Assembly: GCF_009917385.1 (NCBI RefSeq)
Contig: NZ_QWLJ01000047.1
Coordinates: 1 to 32,344, forward strand
Length of the DNA: 32,344 nt
Direction: 5' to 3'
Origin: Roseburia sp. 1XD42-34
GTDB lineage: Bacteria; Bacillota; Bacilli; Bacillales; Amphibacillaceae
The position numbers and the translations under genes were made by a program. Below the pieces are notes generated by a model that worked only from the letters and a program-made list of their open reading frames with translations, did not search any database and was not told where the DNA came from. This document shows, one piece after another, positions 14,119-21,718 of this stretch. The stretch's first letter is position 1, and each line of letters starts with the position of its first letter.

Positions 14119-15105
14119 CTATTCCTCGATCAAATAATCATCAGGGACTTTGACGCCTGATTTTTCTAATCGTTTCACTAAAAACGCAACATAAATCGGT
14201 AGTAGTATTGCTGTCGTAACTGTAGATGCAGCTACCTGAACAGTTGCTAAATCTACATTAGCTGCAAATGCTGAGCTTGCAGCTGCTATAGCTGCTGGAG
14301 TCGCAACAGCATTTCCAGCTGTAGAACCTTCAGCTGCACCTGCAATTGGATTCCATTTCATCATTTTAAATACATAATAACCTGCTGTTCCAGTTAGAAA
14401 TACTGTTAACAATCCCAGAACAACCCCTGCTAATCCACCTTCAATAATACTTGCAAAGTCTATCCCCATACCTAGTGCAAAAGCAAAAAACGGGATTAGC
14501 ATAGAACTACCTTTATTTAGAAATTCCCTCATATCGGTATCTAAATTTCCTAAAACCATTCCAACAATGATAGGTAGTAATACAGATATAAATGAAACTA
14601 CAGAGAACATACCATCAACAAATCCCATCGTACCAAAGATAGCTAGAGCAACCATGGTAAAAAACGGTCCATCATTTAACGCCAAAAGTGAGTATGCTGC
14701 TCTATCTGTTTTATCTCCATACTGACCAACCATCGCTACGTATAGTCCGCCATTACTATTTGTCATGGCTGCAATAATAGCAATGGGCGCTAACCCTAAC
14801 CATAGTCCGTTATCACCAGCAAACATATAAGCTATTAAACCAAATACAGCTCCGACTACCCACTTTGTAGCTAGAAGGGTCGCCCCTTTACCAAGGCTAA
14901 CTCCTACGTTTCGCAAATTAATTTGCGCCCCTGTACAAAGTAAGAATAAGGCAATTAAAGTACTAGCTCCATCCACAAATAACGCTTGCGTAAAATTACC
15001 AATTCGCAACAATTCTGGCGCAAAAGTGTTTAATATCGCAGCTAGTAATAGAGGCACTACCATCATACCTCCAGGAATTCGTTCCAATGTTGCTTTAATT
15101 TTCAT
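14119..15105 (-). CDS. kdgT: KdgT-family 2-keto-3-deoxygluconate permease
   Basis: The protein (328 aa) is the length of KdgT carriers and has about ten hydrophobic segments. Recognisable pieces are the N-terminal ERIPGGMMVVPLLLAAILNT, the FLLCTGAQI region near residue 60, the AAMTNSNGGLYVAMV region near 115 and AEGSTAGNAVATPAA near 260. KdgT proteins import 2-keto-3-deoxygluconate by proton symport. Here the partners are a four-carbon acid kinase and PdxA2 and there is no KDG kinase or aldolase, so this member probably takes up threonate or a related sugar acid (inference). The ATG at 15105 follows GGGGGGAG. It is the first gene of the operon. Confidence 0.88.
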   Translation of the reverse strand: MKIKATLERIPGGMMVVPLLLAAILNTFAPELLRIGNFTQALFVDGASTLIALFLLCTGAQINLRNVGVSLGKGATLLATKWVVGAVFGLIAYMFAGDNGLWLGLAPIAIIAAMTNSNGGLYVAMVGQYGDKTDRAAYSLLALNDGPFFTMVALAIFGTMGFVDGMFSVVSFISVLLPIIVGMVLGNLDTDMREFLNKGSSMLIPFFAFALGMGIDFASIIEGGLAGVVLGLLTVFLTGTAGYYVFKMMKWNPIAGAAEGSTAGNAVATPAAIAAASSAFAANVDLATVQVAASTVTTAILLPIYVAFLVKRLEKSGVKVPDDYLIEE

Positions 15106-15122
15106 TTCTTCTCCCCCCAAGA

Positions 15123-15209
15123 TGTTATTACATAATGTGGTTTGTCCGTTACAACAATTCAGATCATTTAGGTGTTAAACAATCCAACTGCATGTCACAG
15201 CGGACAAAC
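15123..15209 (-). promoter_or_regulatory. Operon promoter flanked by a 9-bp inverted repeat
   Basis: GTTTGTCCG (15140-15148) and its exact complement CGGACAAAC (15201-15209) lie 52 bp apart upstream of the permease. The gene-proximal copy sits inside a candidate sigma-A promoter, TTGTAA-16 bp-TGTAAT. I searched for and did not find a sigma-54 GG-N10-GC element. The repeat may be the binding site pair of the regulator at 16852-18594. Confidence 0.45.
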
Positions 15210-15600
15210 ATTTTAAAACATGAAACATGATGTAAAGTGAAGCCCCATCAGCCTTTTCTTTCACCTCCGCTGATTGTTAGTACCACATTGGCTTATCCTA
15301 AAGGTATCCAACAAATCGAAAGTTTAGTTGTGTTACCTCAAAACTTAGACTTCTTTTATTGCTTGCAATTCTTTAAGCGAGAATCTTTCAGCAACTTACT
15401 TCAGGATAAACCGTTTACATTTCATATTTTATATCTCATTGAACAAAAATGCAACATATGGTTTTGGTTTTTTATAAAAACGTTTCATTTTTGAACATTA
15501 ATCATCCTCATCTACTTTAGTTTTTAGATTAACTGACAATTCACTTCAAATTTTAACAGCAAATTAAAGAACTTGAACATAAGAAAATACTATATAGAAT

Positions 15601-15633
15601 AAGCCGAACAATTATAAATTAATTGTCCGGCTT
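15601..15633. terminator. Hairpin just upstream of dispersed element copy 2
   Basis: AAGCCGAACAATT pairs with AATTGTCCGGCTT across a 7-nt loop. On the minus strand all 13 pairs form (one G-U); on plus there is one mismatch, followed by TTGTTTGG. No adjacent gene needs it; it may be a leftover terminator. Confidence 0.4.
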
Positions 15634-15641
15634 GTTTGGAT

Positions 15642-15913
15642 GAACAAAGGCGCGAGGCGCCGTTTAGCAACGTAGCGAATGGAACGAATCAACGAAAGTT
15701 TTAGGAATCATGCTCCTGCAACAGGAGTATGCCGACGTCGGGTGGCAAGCCCGTTTTTAGTCGGCCTTCTTCTTAACCACGAACCGATGATGACTTATCG
15801 TAGGGCGCATTTCTAAAGTCGCCTAGTTGCTGGGCTCATTCGCCGCACGTGGCTATTCCGTTATATCGGTATCCCAAAGCACCTTATTTTATAATTTCTT
15901 ATCTTCTAAAAAA
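15642..15913 (+). repeat. Dispersed structured element, copy 2 (~272 bp)
   Basis: A full copy, easily aligned with copy 1 over its whole length. The 5' hairpin is GGCGC-GAG-GCGCC. GCCGAC...GTCGGC encloses an inner CGGG/CCCG stem, and AGCAAC pairs with GTTGCT. The loops differ between copies while the stems persist. It begins 8 bases after the hairpin at 15601-15633. Beyond its end, CCATCGC is shared with copy 3, so the element may extend to about 15926. Confidence 0.75.
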
Positions 15914-16211
15914 ACTCATTCCATCGCTATATCTAAATACTTCGCTTTCTTACTTACAGCATCTTCTTAGCTTCCTTAGCAGCAAAAACTGCTTTCCTGT
16001 GGGATCTTCAGCTTGCTCTGTTTCCGTAGACGTCTATATATGTTGACTCCGCTAAAAACGTGTGTATACGCAAATAGACAATTTGTTCGTTTTTTTAATT
16101 TGCTATTTTAGTTATGTCCCAACCACGATTCGTCAACCTTCCTCACATATAAAACTACTTCATTAAGAAATAGATGGCTATTCTAAACGTTAGATAAGAG
16201 GGAAAATAATT

Positions 16212-16335
16212 TTATTCTTTTTCATTACTCGTTTGTTTAGATACTCCAACTGCTTTATCAAGCACTCTTGCCTCGTTTTCCTTAACTACCATAATCATAC
16301 AATTTATTATCCGTTGAATCACAAAATCTTCTTTA
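16212..16335 (-). pseudogene. Possible relic of a GntR-type regulator N-terminus
   Basis: The minus strand reads DFVIQRIINCMIMVVKENEA and then LDKAVGVSKQTSNEKE to a stop. The spacing of IQRII and GVSKQT recalls the winged-helix start of GntR-family proteins. A good AAAGGAG lies upstream but leads into TTG-TAA, so no intact start exists. The upstream dyad ACTTGT-N9-ACAAGT at 16357-16377 resembles a GntR-type operator. Everything after ~40 codons is missing. This is a suggestion from weak similarity. Confidence 0.2.
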
Positions 16336-16356
16336 CAAAATATCTCCTTTCTTTTT

Positions 16357-16377
16357 ACTTGTATACATATGACAAGT
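16357..16377. promoter_or_regulatory. Dyad resembling a GntR-type operator
   Basis: ACTTGT and ACAAGT are separated by ATACATATG, reminiscent of ACTTGTATACAAGT operators of GntR-family regulators. It lies just before a strong AAAGGAG that no longer serves an intact gene. Confidence 0.3.
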
Positions 16378-16724
16378 AAAGTTAGATTAAAGATCAGTTT
16401 ATATGGAAAAATAAACATAATAATTTATTCACAGTGAAAATAAAAAGCTTTGTTCAATTTACAAGGAGTTGGCTAGTGACCCCTCGAAACTAAAAGTTAC
16501 CATTGTGAACGTCTTTAACATATTACTTCCATCAAATCGATGTCCTACATGGATGCTTTGATCCAACTTACAAAAACTTCAAAGCCATTATTTTTCTTCT
16601 CCATTCTTACTTGAGTCCATAAAAAATACCCTCTTTTAGGTAAGCAAATTTTATTTTAATCTGTTTACCTAACAGAGAGCATGATTAATCATATTCTTGA
16701 TTTATAAAGTTTTATCATCGAAGA

Positions 16725-16804
16725 GCAGCTTGAGCCGGACGTGGTATTCGGTTTTTCGTTATCCATAAACACCTCATTTTATACTTCCTTATTTATTAAA
16801 AACA
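16725..16804 (+). repeat. Dispersed structured element, 3'-end fragment (copy 4)
   Basis: This holds only the last ~80 bp of the element: the GCCGGACGTGG block, the TATTCGGTT block and the AT-rich tail CACCTCATTTTATACTTCCTTA to AAAACA. The 5' two-thirds are absent. Its tail abuts the terminator of the regulator gene, as copy 1 abuts the copZ terminator. Confidence 0.6.
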
Positions 16805-16805
16805 C

Positions 16806-16827
16806 CAAGGTTTTATAAAACACCTTG
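16806..16827 (-). terminator. Terminator of the PrpR-like regulator gene
   Basis: On the minus strand CAAGG and CCTTG enclose TGTTTTATAAAA (which can pair further), followed by GGTGTTTTTAA. It lies 25 bases past the regulator stop. Confidence 0.55.
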
Positions 16828-16851
16828 ATTTTGTTTAAATTTACGACTCCT

Positions 16852-18594
16852 TCACTTGCCCATTGGATCCTGATTCAATTTTCTCCATAACGTAGTACGG
16901 CTTATCCCTAAACGTTTGGCTGCACTGGATTGATTATTGTCTTCTTCCAGCAATACAGCCTTTATAATGCTCCGCTCCATTTCACTTAGAGTCCCTTTAA
17001 GCGATGGGACTGCTTGTTCAGCAGTTATCGTCTGCATTACTTTTTTCACATCATCCAATTCAATATAATATCCAGAGGTTTGCAAACTCAATGTTTTGCA
17101 CACTTTTTTTAATTCAAGCAAATTTAAATGCCAATCAAATTCCATTAAATACTCTATTGCATGATCTTTAATACCTAGAGCTTCTCCCCCATCAGCAGCA
17201 TGAAATTCAGCTAAAAAATAATGTATAAATGCGGGGATATCTCTTTTCCTCTTCCTTAACGGAGGAATATGCATAAAGTTAGCAATTATTCTCTCGTATA
17301 GTTCTTTTAAAAATAGATCTTGTTTCACCAATATTTCCAGTTGCGCAGTTGTAATCGAGATTAACCTTATGTCAATTGGCTTTTGTTGTAGGAGCTTCAA
17401 TAACCTATCTTGTAAACCACGATCTGTTTGGTCTATCTCATTTAAAAGCAATGTTCCTTCTTTCATAGAACGTAGAATTGTTTGCAGATGCGCTATTTCT
17501 GACTCATTTAATAAAGAGCACGTCACCTCAAGTAATGGTGTACCGTTGCCATATCTCTGAAAATGAATATTTCTTGCAGCCGTGCGTTTCCCTACCCCAG
17601 GTTCTCCGTAAATACACAGAGCAGCTTTATTATCAGCATGTATGTGAACCAGCCTGGACTGCAATTTACTTGTTTCGCTTTCACCGATTATTGGAAGATG
17701 TGAAGGATTACTATTTAACATATATATATTCTCATTCTTGAGAGAGAACACGTTATGAACAAAAATTCCGACCGCCAAAGCTTCATCTCTTATCAAATAC
17801 GCTTGCACAAGATAATGCAGATTAGCTATGTTCAGTTGCCCCCACTGCTCTTTTCCAGTGTAAAGTACTTGATTTACGAGTTCTTGTAATTGCTTATCTT
17901 GTATTAAGACATCTTTATGTTCTATAGACTTAAAAGCGTTATTCTTATGTATTATTTGGTTTTGCACACTAACAGCAATTGGTATCGGCATGTTGTTCAT
18001 GGCATCATACACATAATTAGCAGATGTTTTACTTGTATAAAATAGCTCGTATAATCGCTTACCTTCTTCAAAAGCGTCCATTAGTGCTTCTTTTCCAGAA
18101 GTAATCAGAACCCCACGTAATCCTATTTGTTTTGCTTCTTGTACCGTAACAACATCCCCAATAACCACTGAATAGCCTGCTTGTTTCAGTTCTAACAAAT
18201 GGCGCTTCACTTCATCCCTAGACTGTATTGTAATCATTTTTACATTGAACTCCAGAATATCACATAATGTAGCTGCACCTCGTGATATATTCGCAAATCC
18301 TAACAGAGCTACTTTATTATTCATTTCTTTTATTAATGTAAACACCCGCAGCATGTCGTAACCTGTAATATCAATTGGCACAACAGGCAATGAGACTTTT
18401 TCCTGTATCATTGTTGCTGTCCCGCCACGGCTAATAATTAATTCATAACCGTTCTCTTCAGCAGTTTGTGCTAATTTCACACCTTCTTCCAAGTTAGCCA
18501 CTTCAATATGAACATCTATGTAATCAGGTGTTTTTACTTTCTTAGCCATCTCAGCCAACCCAGGATAAGGAGCGATTAGTAGAGCTTTTATCAA
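16852..18594 (-). CDS. PrpR_N/AAA+/Fis-type regulator without GAFTGA loop
   Basis: This is a 580-aa regulator. Residues ~1-190 form a PrpR_N-type ligand domain (SRGGTATMIQ, VVPIDITGYD, LLGFANISRG), which in relatives senses small metabolites. Residues ~195-285 are PAS-like. An AAA+ domain follows with Walker A GEPGVGKR (330-337) and Walker B LLLNEID (382-388). A Fis-type helix-turn-helix (NQSSAAKRLGISRTTLWRKL, 554-573) ends the protein. The ESELFGYEEGAFTGA segment that contacts sigma-54 is deleted: about 20 residues separate the Walker A-side strand from Walker B. It therefore probably does not activate sigma-54, in line with the sigma-A-like operon promoter. The start is TTG at 18594, after GAGGG. 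Its neighbour suggests control of kdgT-kinase-pdxA2. Confidence 0.85.
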   Translation of the reverse strand: MIKALLIAPYPGLAEMAKKVKTPDYIDVHIEVANLEEGVKLAQTAEENGYELIISRGGTATMIQEKVSLPVVPIDITGYDMLRVFTLIKEMNNKVALLGFANISRGAATLCDILEFNVKMITIQSRDEVKRHLLELKQAGYSVVIGDVVTVQEAKQIGLRGVLITSGKEALMDAFEEGKRLYELFYTSKTSANYVYDAMNNMPIPIAVSVQNQIIHKNNAFKSIEHKDVLIQDKQLQELVNQVLYTGKEQWGQLNIANLHYLVQAYLIRDEALAVGIFVHNVFSLKNENIYMLNSNPSHLPIIGESETSKLQSRLVHIHADNKAALCIYGEPGVGKRTAARNIHFQRYGNGTPLLEVTCSLLNESEIAHLQTILRSMKEGTLLLNEIDQTDRGLQDRLLKLLQQKPIDIRLISITTAQLEILVKQDLFLKELYERIIANFMHIPPLRKRKRDIPAFIHYFLAEFHAADGGEALGIKDHAIEYLMEFDWHLNLLELKKVCKTLSLQTSGYYIELDDVKKVMQTITAEQAVPSLKGTLSEMERSIIKAVLLEEDNNQSSAAKRLGISRTTLWRKLNQDPMGK

Positions 18595-18908
18595 TGTTCA
18601 TCCCTCATTTGTTTCCATATTAAACAAGTCTATTATGACATAAATAAGATTCAATTGTACATGAAGAGGCATATAAAAACAGTTATCAGCAAATTTAACC
18701 GCTATACTTTAATTGAATTTATTAACTAAAAAACTCTAAAAAACCATTATTATCAATTAATAAAAAAGTAAAGCTACCACTTCACTATCCACTACCTTGC
18801 CCAATTCAAAAAATGAGCTTTTTGCTTGTTATGCATAACATTTTAAGATGGATCGAATCTATCCCATGATTCTGGTACATAACTTCCCTACTGCAGCAAC
18901 CGACTATT
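18595..18908. other. Intergenic region upstream of the regulator
   Basis: About 310 AT-rich bases that presumably hold the regulator promoter; I could not single out a convincing -35/-10 pair. No coding sequence is credible here. Confidence 0.3.
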
Positions 18909-19014
18909 ACGCTTTGGCACGCGATTTCTCAGCTGTGGTACTCAACTTTTGCGCTTCGGCGCCCGATTTCCCGGCTGCGGCGCTCAACTTTTACGAGCGC
19001 GACTTTCGGACCTT
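18909..19014. repeat. Degenerate tandem array C, exact 42-bp period
   Basis: Two complete 42-bp units (18909-18950 and 18951-18992) and part of a third share GCxTxGGCxCxCGATTTC and the tail CTCAACTTTT. Each unit splits into two similar 21-bp halves. It is more GC-rich than its surroundings. Since 42 is a multiple of three, an open frame crosses it (18848-19069) with a repeated peptide and no ribosome binding site; I regard that as non-coding. Confidence 0.65.
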
Positions 19015-19369
19015 CTTGTTCAAGTCATTCTACCGCTCAGCCTTGAAGCCAGGGTACTTACGTTCATAAATAAATAGCTGAACTTACGATGAAGATAGCT
19101 TGAATTATATTTGGCTAACTTAATCCTGTACACGTATGATTTATGATGAAAACCTGATCCAGATCGAAGAAGCCTATATACAACGACACTTGCTTTATCG
19201 AGAAAACTCTTGTTCAAATGGAGATGGTTTTGTTAAAGATTCTATCCATATAATGTGATTGTTTTCAACATTTCCCTTCTCTATTTCCTCCATCTCAAAG
19301 CGAATTTTTGAATCTATGCTTTTCCTTATTTATACTTACAATAAGAGGTAATAGAAAGGATGATATATC

Positions 19370-20092
19370 ATGGGACAGGAGATTAAAGGAAAAGTTGCTT
19401 ATATCACAGGTGCTGGAAGCGGGATTGGTCGGGCTACTGCGCTTGCCTTAGCTAAAGAAGGTGTACATGTCGGGTTAATTGCACGGACAAAAAGCAAGCT
19501 CGAAGCTGCTGTAAAAGAAATCACAGCACATGGGGTAAAGACAAGCTATGCAGTCGCTGATATTGCAAATTCAGAAGAAATTAGTCAAGCAATAAGCGGC
19601 CTAGAAAGCTCCCTTGGCTCTGCAGATATTTTGATTAATAATGCCGGCATTGGGGCTCATGGAAATTTTCTTGAAATGGAACCAGAAGCGTGGAAACATA
19701 CATTTGAGGTCAATGTATTCGGCACGTATCATGTTACTCGCGCTGTTTTGCCACAAATGGTCAAAAAGAATGCAGGTGACATTATGATGATTTCTTCCAG
19801 TAACGGTTTAAAAGGCACAGCTGGGTCAACTTCTTACAGCGCTTCCAAGTTTGCTATTCAAGGTATGTCCGAAGCGTTAATGCAAGAAGTACGAAGAAAT
19901 AACATTCGAGTTTTCACCTTAAATCCAAGCCTTGTTGCTACTGAGCTTGCCTTCGGTGACCAGTTAGCGGAAAAGAACGAAAATAAATACATGCAGCCAG
20001 AGGATCTAGCTGAATATATGGTTGCTCAATTGAAGTTACATCCGCGAATCTTTATTAAGCAATCGCTACAGTGGGCAACGAATCCGTTTTAG
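19370..20092 (+). CDS. Short-chain dehydrogenase/reductase (FabG-like)
   Basis: This 240-aa classical SDR has the NAD(P) motif TGAGSGIG (residues ~14-21), NNAG (about 88-91), and the catalytic Ser in MMISSSNG with YSASK (about 154-158). An Arg after the first strand (IART) suggests NADPH preference. The family reduces keto or oxidises hydroxy groups of many substrates; the substrate here is unknown. AAAGGATG precedes the ATG. It is monocistronic on plus and ends with a strong terminator. Confidence 0.92.
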   Translation: MGQEIKGKVAYITGAGSGIGRATALALAKEGVHVGLIARTKSKLEAAVKEITAHGVKTSYAVADIANSEEISQAISGLESSLGSADILINNAGIGAHGNFLEMEPEAWKHTFEVNVFGTYHVTRAVLPQMVKKNAGDIMMISSSNGLKGTAGSTSYSASKFAIQGMSEALMQEVRRNNIRVFTLNPSLVATELAFGDQLAEKNENKYMQPEDLAEYMVAQLKLHPRIFIKQSLQWATNPF

Positions 20093-20098
20093 GCTAAT

Positions 20099-20147
20099 AA
20101 AAAACTGTTGCAAAGCGACTTATATGAAACGTTTGCAACAGTTTTTT
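20099..20147 (+). terminator. Rho-independent terminator after the SDR gene
   Basis: AAAACTGTTGCAAA and TTTGCAACAGTTTT form a 14-bp perfect stem around a 17-nt loop, with a T-run at the 3' side. The A-run on the other side would let it act on the minus strand too. Confidence 0.9.
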
Positions 20148-20371
20148 GTATATATTTTATTACTAGACTAGGTGACGGTATTTTAGAAATGAATAGTTGT
20201 TAATATTGAATTTTAACTGCACGAAAGCAAATATAAGAGCAACTACTCTAATGGAAAAAGATGCATGCCAATGTGAAAAAATCCTGCGTAAAAAGGATTG
20301 CTCGTGCCCTTCTCCTTCTATCCATGAGCATGAACCTGCTCTACAACTATTGTTAGGTTTGCCTAAGACCA

Positions 20372-20962
20372 TTAAGAAGCTTTCCTTTTTGCCGTAAACT
20401 CATCTGGTTGAATTAATCTAGGTGCACTTGCTAAAAGGACTCCAAGAACGACAGAACAGAACACAAAGGCGCCTAGCATAGTCGCTCCGTTTGCAATGAA
20501 TGAATATACGATTGGCGACATGCCTTTAGGTGCATATTCTCCCCAAAAAATTACTCCTGCAAGAAAATGCCAGAAATATCTCGCCGTACTGCCTACTAAT
20601 GTTGCTGTCACTATCCAGGCCAATGCAACTTTTTTATTTCCATTTTGAACATTTTTCTGAATCACTGGATACAATAAACCAGCAAAACCGACGAATGCAA
20701 AGGCAATAAAGTATTCAATAAGAAATTGAGTTGGCGTTAAAATAGTTGCATCTCCTAGCATTACTTGCAATAAGCCCCATAAGAAACCAGATAACACCGC
20801 GGCTGCGACTCCTCGACGAAATGCCAAAATAAAAATGGGAACCATTGCAAAGGAAATGGAAATGGCAGGTGATAGTTTGATAGAAGGTAATAAATCCAAA
20901 ATAAATGCAAAGGCTGCGAAAAAAGCTGCTTCAATCATTACTAGTAATTTAATATTTTTCAT
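20372..20962 (-). CDS. thiT: Thiamine ECF transporter substrate-binding protein ThiT
   Basis: This 196-aa protein with six hydrophobic segments is ThiT (YuaJ), the thiamine-binding membrane subunit of an ECF transporter. Conserved features include SPAISISFAMVPIFILAFRRG (in part, around residues 31-50), GLLQVMLGD near residue 64, and the substrate-site region RYFWHFLAGVIFWGEYAP (about 127-144). The ATG at 20962 follows AAAGGGAGG. A TPP riboswitch lies ~170 bases upstream, and the ribosome binding site can be hidden in a hairpin (20973-20997), so thiamine pyrophosphate should repress it. The shared EcfAT module is elsewhere. Confidence 0.95.
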   Translation of the reverse strand: MKNIKLLVMIEAAFFAAFAFILDLLPSIKLSPAISISFAMVPIFILAFRRGVAAAVLSGFLWGLLQVMLGDATILTPTQFLIEYFIAFAFVGFAGLLYPVIQKNVQNGNKKVALAWIVTATLVGSTARYFWHFLAGVIFWGEYAPKGMSPIVYSFIANGATMLGAFVFCSVVLGVLLASAPRLIQPDEFTAKRKAS

Positions 20963-20972
20963 TAAAAATGCC

Positions 20973-20997
20973 TCCCTTTCACGGAAACCTCAAGGGA
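20973..20997 (-). promoter_or_regulatory. Hairpin hiding the thiT ribosome binding site
   Basis: On the minus strand TCCCTT pairs with AAGGGA across a 13-nt loop. The 3' arm is part of the AAAGGGAGG site of thiT. It may be the expression platform of the TPP riboswitch (translation control), since no terminator is obvious between riboswitch and gene. Confidence 0.45.
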
Positions 20998-21134
20998 AGC
21001 ATAGCTAATATAAACGTAGATTCATTGTTTATGCAGAAAGGATCACCCAACAGTCATTCTCTTTAAATACAGAATTCTTTATCGCATTAATAGCGAATGA
21101 GAATTTTGTTGAGTTAACCTAATCATTGTTGCCC

Positions 21135-21222
21135 ACATCCCTACGCTAGTACTAACTATACAGGTTCAAAGGGTCAGAACATCATTGTTCAATCTCAGCT
21201 AAAAAGCTCCCCTTGTGGTTTC
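21135..21222 (-). ncRNA. TPP riboswitch (THI element)
   Basis: The minus strand carries, in order, the conserved blocks of the thiamine pyrophosphate aptamer: AAGGGGAGC, AGCTGAGA, ACCCTTTGAACCTG and AGCGTAGGGATGTGG, with the helix TTAGTACTA between the last two. It lies in the leader of thiT. A TATAAT -10 element is at 21247-21242 on the minus strand. Confidence 0.95.
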
Positions 21223-21249
21223 TATGTATTTGATTTTTACCATTATAAA

Positions 21250-21718
21250 TCATAATTTGTTTTTTTAACACCTTTTTGCTCATTATAAACGTTTTTGTCC
21301 TAAAAAGAGCATCATAAATCACCAACAAAACCGATAACTTGGTCGCTTTAGTATATTGCGTGGATATTTCTGCCGTGAATGACCTAAAAGCCTCTTACGA
21401 AATAGACATTTAGGTGCTGACATCTCCCACTTGAGGAGTTGAATTACATGTACAGAAACAAGTCAAGCCTATGTGAGGGATAACCGCACCTTATTTAGGG
21501 GATAAAAAGTACAAGTTACTCGCTTTTACTGGCAGTCGACCCACAACATATATAATCAGCTCCTTTTGAATTAATTGAGTACGTATTGATAGATCAAGAT
21601 TGTAAATTTCTTGCCGTCGCGATTCAATTGTCTAATTCGTTGCCTTTCTCATCATTCAAAACAACTGTCTCCAACATGAATAACAATTTTTATCCTCGCT
21701 TGCCGCTCTCGAATGCGT
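21250..21718. other. Intergenic region between thiT leader and hemAT end
   Basis: No credible gene in ~470 bases. Around 21395-21450 the plus strand reads RNRHLGADISHLRS and a stop over CTCCCACTTGAGGAG, which has a faint likeness to the ends of IS200/IS605 tnpB elements, too weak to call. Confidence 0.25.

Noticed and set aside
15105..15240. Sigma-54 (-24/-12) promoter for the kdgT operon
   Set aside because: No GG-N10-GC element was found on the minus strand, and the regulator lacks the GAFTGA loop.
16440..16580. Minus-strand frame reading NMLKTFTMVTFSFEGSLANS to a stop
   Set aside because: It looks protein-like but has no start, no continuation upstream and no family I can name; at most an unidentified relic.
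18848..19069. Open frame with a repeated 14-residue peptide across tandem array C
   Set aside because: The frame is open because the 42-bp period is a multiple of three; it has no ribosome binding site, and the sibling arrays A and B do not encode a related peptide.
20245..20397. Plus-strand cysteine-containing frame (MEKDACQCEKILRKK and on) overlapping the thiT end
   Set aside because: CxC motifs are tempting, but there is no ribosome binding site, it runs antisense into thiT, and it lies in the gap between two terminated genes.
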